Positions 1 to 7,827 of a stretch of 64,000 nt of DNA are shown here, piece by piece. The notes beneath the pieces were generated by a model. It worked only from the letters and a program-made list of their open reading frames with translations, did no database searches and was not told the DNA's origin. How positions within the stretch are numbered: the stretch's first letter is position 1; every line of letters begins with the position of its first letter. The translations under genes and the position numbers were made by a program. The DNA is from Natrinema altunense (lineage in GTDB: Archaea > Halobacteriota > Halobacteria > Halobacteriales > Natrialbaceae): the NCBI RefSeq assembly GCF_000731985.1, contig NZ_JNCS01000002.1, positions 248,001 to 312,000 on the forward strand, in the 5' to 3' direction.

Positions 1-2853
1 GACCACGCGACCCGGCTGGCCGTCAACTGGGCCGAGCTGCGCCACACGCCCAACGAGGACAAGCAAGTCGCCGTCGTCCTCCACAACTACCCGCCGAGCG
101 ACGACGGGATCGGGACTGCGTTCGGTCTCGATTCGCCCGAATCGACGGTGAACTTGCTCGAGGAACTCGCCGCCCGCGGCTACGATTTAGGCGACGAGAT
201 GCCCGAGGACGGCCAGACGCTGGTCGAGAAACTGACCGCCCAGCTCACGCTCGAGGACCGGTGGGTCGCCCCGGAGGACGTCCGTGATCTCTCGGTCGAC
301 GTGGTTTCGCCGGACACATACGCGGACTGGTTCTCGGAGACCGACGGGCGGTTCCAGGAAAACATCATCGAGGAGTGGGGCGACGTACCGGACCGCCCGT
401 TCGCGATTCCAGGCGTCGAGTTCGGTAACGTCCTCGTTACCGTCCAACCCCCACGCGGGTTCGGCATGGACCCCTCGAAGGTCTACCACGACTCCGATCT
501 CCAGCCGCCACACGACTACTTCGCCTTCTACGGTTGGCTTCGAAATACGTTCGAGACCGATGCAGTGGTTCACCTCGGAACCCACGGCAGCCTCGAGTGG
601 CTGCCCGGGAAGACCGTCGGGCTGAACGGCGAGAGCGCGCCCGACCAGCTGGTGGACGACGTCCCGAACGTCTACCCGTACATCGTCAACAACCCCGGCG
701 AGGGGACCCAGGCCAAGCGCCGTTCCTACGCCGCGATCGTCGACTACCTGACCCCCGTCATGCGGAACGCGGGCACCTACGACGAGTTATCGGAACTCGA
801 GGAGCTGGCGAATCAGTACCGCGAGGCCGGGATGGAAGACGCCCGCGCCGACGACGGCCAGCACCTCGAAGACCTCATCCGCGAAAAAGTCGACGAACTC
901 GATCTCGCCGTCGAGTTGGGGATCACGGGCTCTATCGACGAGCAAGTCGCCGTCCGCGGCCCCGACGAGGCCGGCTCGACGCTTGCGGAGGGTAACGTTG
1001 CCGGCGACGAGGTCGATATCGACGAACTCGTCGAACGCGTCCACGAGTACCTCACCGACGTCAAGACGACCCAGATCCGGCTGGGGCTGCACACGATGTC
1101 CGAGCCGCCGGCCGACGAGCGCCTCGTGGAGTACCTGGTCGCGCTGACCCGCCTCGAGAATCCCGGCGCGCCGAGCCTGCGCGAGAGCGTGGCGGGCGCG
1201 TTGGGCGTCGACTACGAGACGATGCTGAACGCGCCCGGCGAGTACGACGAGGCGCTGGGGATGACCTACGCCGAGGCCGCCGACGAGGTCTACGAGACCA
1301 GCGTCGACCTGATCGAGACGCTCGCCGAACACGACTTCGACATTCCGGTCTCGGAGCGTGAGGCCGGCCCCGACGACGAGGTGAACATGAACCTCCTCGT
1401 CGTCGACCTCGAGACGATCGGCGATGGGCGCGCGAAATCCGGTGCGCACAACGATCTCCGGGAGGCCCTCGCGTACATTTGCGAGGAAGCTCAACCCCGC
1501 GTGCAGGGGGCCGAAGACGAGATCCCCAGAACTGCCGACGCCCTCTCGGGCGAGTACGTGCCCCCGGGCGGCTCGGGCGCGCCGACCCGCGGCGGCGTCG
1601 ACCTGCTACCGACCGCGCGGAACTTCTACACGCTCGACCCGCGCAAGGTACCGGCCAAGGCCGCCTGGCAGGTCGGCAGCGAGGTCGCCGAGGGCGTCCT
1701 CGAGCGCCACTACGACGAGAACGACGAGTACCCCGAGGAGATCGGCGTCGTCGCCTGGGGGACGCCGACCGTCCGCACCCGCGGCGAGACGATCGCACAG
1801 GTGCTCGCGATGATGGGCGTCGAACCGCAGTGGACGGACGCCGGCCGGATCGACGACGTCGAACCGATCCCGCTCGAGGAACTCGACAGGCCCCGAATCG
1901 ACGTGACGACGCGCGTCTCCGGACTCTTCCGCGACGCCTTCCCGGCCGCGGCGGGTGTCATCCACGACGCCGTCGATGCGGTCGTCGACCTCGACGAACC
2001 GCACGAGATGAACTACGTGAAGAAACACGTCGCGGAGGAGCAGGCCGACCTCGAGGACGAGGAGGGTCTCGACGAATCGGACGCCCGCAAGGCGGCCAAA
2101 TACCGCGTCTTCACGACCCGGCCCGGCGGCTACGGTGCCGGGACGAACAAGGCCGTCGACGAGGGCAACTGGGACGACCGCTCGGACCTCGCCGACGTCT
2201 ACGTCCAGTGGGGCGGCTACGCGATGGGGTCTCGTGGTCGAGTGTCAGATGCCCACGACGCCTTCGAGCGCCGCCTCTCGTCCGTCGACGCGACGGTCAA
2301 GATCGAGGACACGATGGAACAGGACGAGTTCGACTCCTCGGACTGGTACGCCTTCCACGGCGGCTTCATCTCCGCCGTGAGCGAGATTTCGGGCGCAGAG
2401 CCCGCCTCCTACGTCGGCGACTCCTCCGATCCGGACAACGTCGACGTCTACACGAACGAGGAGAAGGTCCGCAAGGCCATGCGCTCGCGCGTGCTCAACC
2501 CCGACTGGCTCGAGTCCATGGAGGACCACGGCTACAAGGGCGCGGGCGACCTCTCGACGACGGTCGACGTGACGCTGGGGTGGGACGCGACCACCGGCGT
2601 CGTGAGCGACACCCTCTGGGAGGAGGTCGCCGAGAAGTTCGCCTTCGACGAGGAGCGACAGGACTGGCTGCGCGACGTGAACCCGTGGGCGCTCGAGTCC
2701 ATCACGGAGACGCTGCTCGAGGCCGTCGAACGCGACCTGTGGGATGCCGACGACGAGACGGTCGACCGACTGCGCGATCTCAATCTCGAGGTCGAGGGCG
2801 ACCTCGAAGCGCGGACGACAAACGAGGCCGTGGGGGCAGCGACCGATGACTGA
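1..2853 (+). CDS. cobN: Cobaltochelatase subunit CobN (5' end missing)
   Basis: This is the large subunit of the ATP-dependent cobaltochelatase / magnesium-chelatase H family, which inserts metal into a tetrapyrrole. The frame is open from base 1, so the true start lies upstream; 950 residues are visible and full-length members usually exceed 1200. The block HLGTHGSLEWLPGK (bases about 570-612) is a hallmark of CobN/BchH, and the later YVQWGGYAMG and SDWYAFHGGF segments also fit the family. A 69-nt gap separates it from cbiC, consistent with co-transcription. The AAA+ partner subunits (ChlI/ChlD type) are not in the window and may lie upstream. Its presence beside CbiX is odd, because CobN belongs to the late-cobalt route. 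Function is assigned from family motifs only. Confidence 0.95.
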   Translation, partial: DHATRLAVNWAELRHTPNEDKQVAVVLHNYPPSDDGIGTAFGLDSPESTVNLLEELAARGYDLGDEMPEDGQTLVEKLTAQLTLEDRWVAPEDVRDLSVDVVSPDTYADWFSETDGRFQENIIEEWGDVPDRPFAIPGVEFGNVLVTVQPPRGFGMDPSKVYHDSDLQPPHDYFAFYGWLRNTFETDAVVHLGTHGSLEWLPGKTVGLNGESAPDQLVDDVPNVYPYIVNNPGEGTQAKRRSYAAIVDYLTPVMRNAGTYDELSELEELANQYREAGMEDARADDGQHLEDLIREKVDELDLAVELGITGSIDEQVAVRGPDEAGSTLAEGNVAGDEVDIDELVERVHEYLTDVKTTQIRLGLHTMSEPPADERLVEYLVALTRLENPGAPSLRESVAGALGVDYETMLNAPGEYDEALGMTYAEAADEVYETSVDLIETLAEHDFDIPVSEREAGPDDEVNMNLLVVDLETIGDGRAKSGAHNDLREALAYICEEAQPRVQGAEDEIPRTADALSGEYVPPGGSGAPTRGGVDLLPTARNFYTLDPRKVPAKAAWQVGSEVAEGVLERHYDENDEYPEEIGVVAWGTPTVRTRGETIAQVLAMMGVEPQWTDAGRIDDVEPIPLEELDRPRIDVTTRVSGLFRDAFPAAAGVIHDAVDAVVDLDEPHEMNYVKKHVAEEQADLEDEEGLDESDARKAAKYRVFTTRPGGYGAGTNKAVDEGNWDDRSDLADVYVQWGGYAMGSRGRVSDAHDAFERRLSSVDATVKIEDTMEQDEFDSSDWYAFHGGFISAVSEISGAEPASYVGDSSDPDNVDVYTNEEKVRKAMRSRVLNPDWLESMEDHGYKGAGDLSTTVDVTLGWDATTGVVSDTLWEEVAEKFAFDEERQDWLRDVNPWALESITETLLEAVERDLWDADDETVDRLRDLNLEVEGDLEARTTNEAVGAATDD

Positions 2854-2922
2854 CGGACCCGAACCGCCGACCGAACTAATTCGGCCGACAGCCGATATCC
2901 GCCACCGAGCGAGTGATACCCG

Positions 2923-3669
2923 ATGACTGATCAGGACTTCGAGGAGGAGTACGCCGATCTGGGAGCAACGACGCAGAACGCGATGGACATCGCGGAGACG
3001 AGCATGGACATCGTCAGGCAGTTCACGCCCGACGAGACGCTGGCCGACCGCGTGCGCCAGAAGTCGGTCCACTCGATGGGCGACATCGAGTTCCAGCACC
3101 TCGTCGAGTTCACCGGCGGCGACGACCTCGGCGACGACGAGGACGCGCCAGTTCGGGCCGGCGCGCGGGCCGTGCTCGACGAGGCCGATATCTTCACCGA
3201 CATCACGATGGTGAAAGCCGGCGTCACGGGCCGGGGCCACGACTGTGAGGTCTCGAAAGCCATCGGCCACGGGAAGGAACTCGCCGCCGAGACCGGGATG
3301 ACCCGGACCGCCGCGGCGATGCTCGAGTTGGACAAGGAGGACGCCTTCGAGGACGCGATCGTCACGATCGGCAACGCGCCGACGGCGGCGCTGGCGCTGG
3401 CGGACTGCATCGAGCAGGGGACCCGTCCGGCGGTCGTCGTCGCGAACCCGGTCGGCTTCGTCAAGGCTGAGGAGAGCCGGGGGCGCATTCGTGCGGTCAG
3501 CGAGGAGTACGGCGTACCGGCGATCACCCACGTCGGCCGCCGAGGTGGCAGCGGCCTCGCCGCCGCGCTGACGAACGAACTCATCCACGTCGCGAAGGAC
3601 GTCCGGACCGACGAGATCGACCTCGAGATCGACGCCGAGACGCGGGCCGCGGACGGCCGAAACCGATGA
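2923..3669 (+). CDS. cbiC: Cobalt-precorrin-8 methylmutase CbiC
   Basis: CbiC moves a methyl group from C-11 to C-12 of the corrin ring, turning cobalt-precorrin-8 into cobyrinic acid. The 248-residue protein carries the family signature around RQKSVHSMGDIEF, whose His matches the active-site histidine. Later conserved blocks include VVANPVGFVKAEESR and the glycine-rich RRGGSGLAAALTNEL near the C-terminus. The N-terminus has a short acidic extension typical of haloarchaea. The last 4 bases (ATGA) overlap the start of cbiE, which suggests coupled translation. The 69-nt gap from cobN contains a small dyad, CCGAACTAATTCGG at 2871-2884, of unknown meaning. Confidence 0.95.
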   Translation: MTDQDFEEEYADLGATTQNAMDIAETSMDIVRQFTPDETLADRVRQKSVHSMGDIEFQHLVEFTGGDDLGDDEDAPVRAGARAVLDEADIFTDITMVKAGVTGRGHDCEVSKAIGHGKELAAETGMTRTAAAMLELDKEDAFEDAIVTIGNAPTAALALADCIEQGTRPAVVVANPVGFVKAEESRGRIRAVSEEYGVPAITHVGRRGGSGLAAALTNELIHVAKDVRTDEIDLEIDAETRAADGRNR

Positions 3670-4451
3670 GCGGCGAGTACGATCTCGACGCGGGGCCGGA
3701 TCCGGCGACGTTCGCGGCGGCAGCGGCGGAACCGGATATTGACGAAGAAACGAACGATCCCGTCTACGCCGTCGGCGTCGGCCCCGGCAACCCCGAGTAT
3801 CTCACGCCCCGGGGCGAACGGGCGATCCGCGAGGCCGACGTCGTCGTCGGCTTCACGACCGTCGTGGAGTTCGTCGAGGACGAGACGGACGCCGACCTGC
3901 TGACCTGCGGCTACAGGGACGAGGCCGAGGCGCTCGAGGAATTCGGCGAGCGCGTCGCGGCCGGCGAGTCGGGGACCGCCGTCGCGATGGGCGACCCGAA
4001 CCACTCGGGCTACCAGTTCGTCGGCAAAGTGCAGGACACGGTCCAAGAGCACGATTCCGACATCCCGGTTCGCATCGTTCCCGGCATCTCCGCGATCCAA
4101 ATGGCGGCGAGCCGTGCCCGAACGCCGATGGAGGACACCGAGTTCGTCACGCTGCACAAGAGCGGCGACCTCGAGTCGGACATGGATCGCCTCGCGGCCG
4201 CGGTGGCCGACCGTCATCTGCTCGTGCTCCCGCGGCCGTACGATCGGATGCCCGGCGACCTCGCTGCGTTCCTGCTCGAGGCGGGGGCCGATCCCGATCT
4301 CGAGGCGCTGGTGCTCGAGAAGCTGACCCACGACGACGAATCGATTCACCGGTTCACGCTCGCGGAGTTAGCGGCCCACGCCGGCGGGGACGGCAAAGAC
4401 GACACGCCGTTTTCGGACCTGGTGGTGCTTGCGGTGCGGCAACCGGTGTAG
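3666..4451 (+). CDS. cbiE: Cobalt-precorrin-7 C5-methyltransferase CbiE
   Basis: This is an S-adenosylmethionine-dependent tetrapyrrole methylase that acts late in the corrin pathway, methylating C-5. The tetrapyrrole methylase fold is clear: the glycine-rich YAVGVGPGNPEYLT begins near residue 35, AMGDPNHSGYQF matches the GDP-type motif, and VRIVPGISAIQMAASR follows. The first 30 residues are an acidic, alanine-rich extension. CbiE is often fused to, or next to, CbiT (the C-15 methylase/decarboxylase); here cbiT is separate, in the operon 7 kb downstream. It overlaps cbiC by 4 bp and ends the cobN-cbiC-cbiE group, since the next genes are on the opposite strand. Confidence 0.93.
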   Translation: MSGEYDLDAGPDPATFAAAAAEPDIDEETNDPVYAVGVGPGNPEYLTPRGERAIREADVVVGFTTVVEFVEDETDADLLTCGYRDEAEALEEFGERVAAGESGTAVAMGDPNHSGYQFVGKVQDTVQEHDSDIPVRIVPGISAIQMAASRARTPMEDTEFVTLHKSGDLESDMDRLAAAVADRHLLVLPRPYDRMPGDLAAFLLEAGADPDLEALVLEKLTHDDESIHRFTLAELAAHAGGDGKDDTPFSDLVVLAVRQPV

Positions 4452-4523
4452 CCGACCGCGCCCGTATCGCCCGATTCCCGTTCCCGAGACGAAACGGCAG
4501 CGGCCCGGAGACGGCAGCGAGTA

Positions 4524-4655
4524 CGGGGCGGCTCGGATACGACGGTGACCGGTCGGCCGCTGGCGGTGGCGCGCGCTGGGTCGCGGCGAACGACGCGCGA
4601 GCTGCGACACGACGGCGCGACGATGCCGTGTCGCCGTCGTATCCGAGCCGCCCCG
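4524..4655. repeat. Long inverted repeat between cbiE and a convergent small ORF
   Basis: Bases 4524-4545 are the exact reverse complement of 4634-4655, giving 22 bp without mismatch. In RNA the stem can extend to 26 pairs through one G-U pair (4546 with 4633) and three more pairs (4547-4549 with 4630-4632). The loop of about 80 nt contains a further short stem (GTCGC/GCGAC). It lies between the stop of cbiE and the convergent stop at 4681. It could be a bidirectional terminator, a structured RNA or the remains of a small inverted-repeat element. No coding frame of note lies inside. Confidence 0.8.
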
Positions 4656-4680
4656 CTCTCGAGCGCGGTCGATCGCGTCG

Positions 4681-4848
4681 CTACCCGTCGCCTTCGTACT
4701 CCCGCAACACCGACGAGACGGTGTTCGACACTTCCTCGAGCGCGACGGCGTTCGTCTTCCGGAGGTCGTCGGCCGCCCGTGCCTCGCCTAAGTGTCTGAG
4801 TGCCTCGCGAAGGTGGCGTTCGGTGTCGGTTCCGTTGTCCCCGTTCAT
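4681..4848 (-). CDS. Small conserved-looking hypothetical protein (55 aa)
   Basis: An ORF of 55 codons begins with ATG at 4848 and ends with TAG at 4681. The peptide starts MNGDNGTDTERHLREAL and is a single charged, predicted alpha-helical segment rich in Glu, Arg and Leu, ending EYEGDG. Third-position GC bias and amino-acid composition resemble the neighbouring genes, so it is probably real. It sits 90 nt downstream of the ArsR-like gene stop and in the same direction. No family is recognised. The convergent inverted repeat at 4524-4655 lies just beyond its stop. Confidence 0.6.
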   Translation of the reverse strand: MNGDNGTDTERHLREALRHLGEARAADDLRKTNAVALEEVSNTVSSVLREYEGDG

Positions 4849-4938
4849 GGTTCGAGCGCCGGGTCGTAACCGACTCGAGCGGTTAAGTTCGTCGGTGGCT
4901 CGAACCCGTACTCGAGCGTGTCACGGACGGCCGACGGC

Positions 4939-5826
4939 TCACAGTCGCCGCGTCTCGATGACGGATAGTCCGCCGTCGAGCGTACTCTCGAGCGTGTCGT
5001 CCGCGAGCGGAATCGACACGGCGATTCGCCAGGGGTTCGTCGATCGGACGGTCGTGTACTCGTCGCTGACACACCAGTCGAACTGCCAGTACCGTGCGGA
5101 CTCGAGGTCGATGCCGTGATCGCGATAGAACCCGACGACGGCGGACTGGTCGAGCAATGCGAGCCCGACCGTCGAACAGCGGCTGTGGTGGCACTGGTCA
5201 CAGTTGTACTCCGCCCGAAGGTCGACGTCGAGACAGCAGTCCCCCTCACGGACGATTTCGGTCCGAACTCGGCCGCTACACGCCGGACAGATGCCGTCCC
5301 TGGCGAGACCGTGCAGACGACGGACGCGACGATCGAACGCGGTGAGAATCTCGTCGCGGTGCCGATCGAGGAGACCGCCGGGCGGAAACGAGTACTCGCC
5401 GTGTGTCCGTCCGCAAGCGGGACAGTCGATGGCGAGTCGTTCGTCGTCGTAGCTCGCTCGTAGCGGCGACCCACACTGGGTGCAGTCGTCGCCGGTCTCG
5501 AACGGCTCGAGGTGGGGATGAGCGTTGAACGACCCGGCGACGATCGCATGGACGACGTGCTTGCCGGCCGTTCGGAGTTCGTAGCCGGCATCGGTCTTCC
5601 GGACGAACTGTTCGGTGAGCCGCTTCAGGTGATAGTTGAACTGCGGGCTCGTGTCGCTTCCGACGGTTTCGTAGAGCCGTGAGAACGGGACTGGCGTGTC
5701 GTCGGCGTTCCAGAGGGCCTCGAGGATCTCGACCCTCGTTTCGTCGCCGATGAGGGAGAACGCCTCGGCAGGTCGGAGACAGTGTTCCGACTCCCGAGCG
5801 CGTCTCACCGCCTTCATTCGATTCAT
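4939..5826 (-). CDS. ArsR-like winged-helix regulator with zinc-ribbon-like region
   Basis: This is a 295-residue DNA-binding regulator of a type common in haloarchaea. Residues about 18-85 form a winged helix-turn-helix (EAFSLIGDETRVEILEALW, then NYHLKRLTEQFV). The remainder is a cysteine-rich ligand or metal domain with CTQCGS, CPACGR, CPACSG and CDQC pairs, suggesting one or two zinc ribbons. On the minus strand a TATA-like sequence near 5850 lies about 27 bp before the ATG at 5826, which supports a leaderless start there. It follows the two oxidoreductase genes in the same direction with an 83-nt gap, and it may regulate them, but that is inference. Confidence 0.88.
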   Translation of the reverse strand: MNRMKAVRRARESEHCLRPAEAFSLIGDETRVEILEALWNADDTPVPFSRLYETVGSDTSPQFNYHLKRLTEQFVRKTDAGYELRTAGKHVVHAIVAGSFNAHPHLEPFETGDDCTQCGSPLRASYDDERLAIDCPACGRTHGEYSFPPGGLLDRHRDEILTAFDRRVRRLHGLARDGICPACSGRVRTEIVREGDCCLDVDLRAEYNCDQCHHSRCSTVGLALLDQSAVVGFYRDHGIDLESARYWQFDWCVSDEYTTVRSTNPWRIAVSIPLADDTLESTLDGGLSVIETRRL

Positions 5827-5909
5827 GATCGGACAGAGTGCGGGCAGTCGCTAAAGTGTTGCTTCCCGGCCACTTTCGGCCGCTATACAGCGCGGGCTGG
5901 AAGGGAAAC

Positions 5910-6917
5910 TCACGCCGATCGATCACCGCCGACCTCGAGGACGAGTTTCCCGCGGACGTGGCCGTCTTCGCTCTCCCGATGGGCAGCGGCGGCATCGGAA
6001 AGCGGGTAGCTGCCGCTCACTGTCGGCCGGAGATGGCCGTCCTCGACGAGCGCATGGAGGTCCGCGAGCGTCGCCGCGTCCGGCTCGACGCTGAACCAGT
6101 CGACGGTCGCGTCGCGCTCCTGCCGGGCCGTCTCACACAGCGTCTCGGACGACGGTTCCGGCAGCGTCACGATGCGGCCACCGTCGGCCAGCACGGGTAT
6201 CGATCGCTCGAGCGTGTCGCCGCCGACTGCGTCGAGTACGAGGTCGACGGAGCTCACGACACGCTCGAACCGCTCCGTCCGATAGTTCACGAAGCCGTCG
6301 ACGCCGAGTTCCCGGAGGTACGCCTCGTTCTCTCCGGACGCAGTGCCGACGACGTGTGCCCCGGCGTGGGCTGCAAGCTGGACGGCGACATGACCGACGC
6401 CGCCGGCGGCGGCGTGGACGAGTACTCGCTGGCCGTCGCGGAGCGCTCCCACGTCGAAGAGAGCACGCCACGCAGTGAGCCCGACCATCGGCAGTCCGGC
6501 GGCTTCCGCGTGGCTGAGCGTCGGCGGCTTCGTGACGACCTCGGCCGCCGGAACGGCCACGTATTCGGCATAGGTTTCGCCCGGATCGGGCATCCCAACG
6601 AGACCGAAAACCTCGTCACCGGGCCCGAACTCGGAGACGGCCGGTCCGACCGTCTCGACGATGCCCGACAGATCCCAGCCGAGGATGGACGGCAGCGACG
6701 GTGAGAGCGCCTCGTCGGTGTAGCCCTCGCGGACCAGCCAGTCGATGGGGTTGACGCCGGCGGCACGAACGCGAACGAGCAGTTCGTCGTCGCCGGGTTC
6801 GGGTCGGGGAACCGTCTCCGGGGTCAGCACGTCCGAACCGCCGTGTTCGTGGATCCGAATCGCTCGCATCGTTTCCGCGGCCGACCGGTCGGACGTCGAT
6901 ACGCTGTGTTCAGTCAT
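5910..6917 (-). CDS. Zinc-type alcohol dehydrogenase-like / NADPH:quinone reductase (MDR family)
   Basis: This is a medium-chain dehydrogenase/reductase of 335 residues that probably uses NADPH to reduce quinones or enones. The GroES-like half contains VNPIDWLVREGY and SILGWDLSGIV. The Rossmann half contains the nucleotide-binding block VLVHAAAGGVGHVAVQLA and LVLDAVGGDTLE. Catalytic-zinc cysteines are not evident, so it belongs with the zinc-independent quinone reductase branch. The start at 6917 was chosen because it gives a normal N-terminus (MTEHSVST) and overlaps the stop of the upstream FMN reductase by 8 bp. Longer in-frame starts read into that gene. Confidence 0.92.
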   Translation of the reverse strand: MTEHSVSTSDRSAAETMRAIRIHEHGGSDVLTPETVPRPEPGDDELLVRVRAAGVNPIDWLVREGYTDEALSPSLPSILGWDLSGIVETVGPAVSEFGPGDEVFGLVGMPDPGETYAEYVAVPAAEVVTKPPTLSHAEAAGLPMVGLTAWRALFDVGALRDGQRVLVHAAAGGVGHVAVQLAAHAGAHVVGTASGENEAYLRELGVDGFVNYRTERFERVVSSVDLVLDAVGGDTLERSIPVLADGGRIVTLPEPSSETLCETARQERDATVDWFSVEPDAATLADLHALVEDGHLRPTVSGSYPLSDAAAAHRESEDGHVRGKLVLEVGGDRSA

Positions 6918-7509
6918 CGGCCTCGGGCTCCGTTCCCGCTGCCGTCTCTCGAGCGACCGTCTCGGGATAGCTCGATACGTCGGCGTACGCGACGAGGTCG
7001 CGACCGAGCTGGTGGACCCGTTCGGCGACCGCTTCGTCGGCGATCCCCTCGTCGGTAATCGTCGTGTGGGCGTTCGGGACGGCAACGTCGGTCGGCAGCG
7101 GCCACGCGTGCAGCGTCCGGCTGACGGTCCGGAGATGGTCAATCGCCGATCCCGGGAACTCGCCGCCGGCGACTTCGAGCAAGCCGACGGTCGTTCCGGC
7201 GAACTCCTCGCGACGACAGTAGTCGAGGGCGTTCTTCAGTGATCCGGCGTACGATCCGTGATAGTTGGGCGTCCCGAGCGCGACGCTGTCCGCGTCGGCG
7301 ATCGTCGCGCGGAGGCGTCCGGCGTCCGGCGGCTCCGATTCGACGGCGTGCAGGCTCGGCAACTCGTACGGTCGGAGGTCGACGAGTTCCGTCGTCGCTC
7401 CCGTCTCCCGTGCGGTTGTGAGCAGCGATTCGAGGACGATTTTCGTTCTGCTCTCGTCGCGCAAACTGCCACAGAGTGCGACGATGTGGGGCGTAGATTC
7501 CCGTGTCAT
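6910..7509 (-). CDS. NADPH-dependent FMN reductase family protein
   Basis: This is a flavodoxin-fold NAD(P)H:FMN or quinone reductase of 199 residues. Key blocks are IVALCGSLRDESRTKIVLE at the N-terminus (phosphate-binding loop), VALGTPNYHGSYAGSLKNAL in the middle (flavin-binding, typical of the family) and VGLLEVAGGEFPG. The start at 7509 (MTRESTPH) is preferred over 7533, which would add only eight atypical residues. The next gene overlaps it by 8 bp, so flavin reductase and quinone reductase form a two-gene operon, suggesting quinone or electrophile detoxification. Two dyads at 7548-7590, just upstream, could be operator sites. Confidence 0.9.
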   Translation of the reverse strand: MTRESTPHIVALCGSLRDESRTKIVLESLLTTARETGATTELVDLRPYELPSLHAVESEPPDAGRLRATIADADSVALGTPNYHGSYAGSLKNALDYCRREEFAGTTVGLLEVAGGEFPGSAIDHLRTVSRTLHAWPLPTDVAVPNAHTTITDEGIADEAVAERVHQLGRDLVAYADVSSYPETVARETAAGTEPEADD

Positions 7510-7547
7510 CACCGCCGGATACGACACCGGCACGCTAAAACAGTCGC

Positions 7548-7590
7548 CAAAACGACGTTTTGTAACCCGATTTCCAAAACGCCACTTTTG
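7548..7590. promoter_or_regulatory. Two CAAAA/TTTTG dyads upstream of the FMN reductase operon
   Basis: A perfect 15-bp palindrome, CAAAACGACGTTTTG, lies at 7548-7562. A second, imperfect dyad, CAAAACGCCACTTTTG, lies at 7575-7590. Their centres are about 27 bp apart. They sit 39-81 bp before the minus-strand start at 7509, a typical place for a regulator to act on an archaeal promoter. The binding protein is unknown; the ArsR-like gene downstream is one candidate. Confidence 0.5.
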
Positions 7591-7727
7591 TTCTGTAGAT
7601 GATAGTCTGTCGCTTGGAGCGGGTGCTGCCGGCCATCCGTCCTGGGGTTGGCACCCGTTCAGGGCGGATCGTCGCCGCCACGAGCGGTGCGCTGACCGGT
7701 CGACGCCACCGATGGGTTCAAGTCCAG

Positions 7728-7741
7728 TTGTTCTAATTCAA
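7728..7741. promoter_or_regulatory. Candidate corrinoid-gene operator TTG-N3-TA-N3-CAA (cbiA copy)
   Basis: The 14-bp sequence TTGTTCTAATTCAA matches a half-symmetric pattern, TTG-N3-TA-N3-CAA, that also appears twice upstream of cbiT (11579-11592 and 11613-11626). The first eight bases, TTGTTCTA, are identical to the second cbiT copy. It lies 82 bp before the cbiA ATG and 8 bp before a short upstream ORF. It overlaps an AT-rich stretch that could serve as a TATA region. The regulator is unknown. Confidence 0.5.
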
Positions 7742-7749
7742 TCGTAGTG

Positions 7750-7827
7750 ATGACCGACTGCGAGACGACGACCCGATACGAACGGCTCGCCGGAGCGGCG
7801 GCTCGGCTCACGGGACACGGACGATGA
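7750..7827 (+). CDS. Possible 25-codon upstream ORF coupled to cbiA
   Basis: An ATG at 7750 opens a 25-codon frame whose TGA (7825-7827) overlaps the cbiA ATG as ATGA, the same coupling seen throughout the cbi genes. The encoded peptide starts MTDCETTTRYERLAGAAARL. It could be a leader that couples or attenuates cbiA translation, or it could be chance, since stop codons are rare in DNA this GC-rich. No family is recognised. Confidence 0.3.
   Translation: MTDCETTTRYERLAGAAARLTGHGR

Larger units (their letters stand above)
7510..7823. other. Divergent intergenic region between FMN reductase and cbiA
   Basis: This 314-base stretch has no long gene. Its left part (7540-7600) is AT-richer and holds two dyads likely to act on the minus-strand oxidoreductase operon. 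The middle (7610-7720) is GC-rich and I see nothing definite in it. The right part holds a TTG-N3-TA-N3-CAA dyad at 7728-7741 and a 25-codon ORF at 7750-7827 that runs into the cbiA start codon. Confidence 0.7.

Noticed and set aside
7710-7737. Possible tRNA T-arm (GGGTTCAAGTCC) before the cbiA region
   Set aside because: The flanking bases do not form a proper five-pair stem, and no acceptor, D or anticodon arms are visible upstream.
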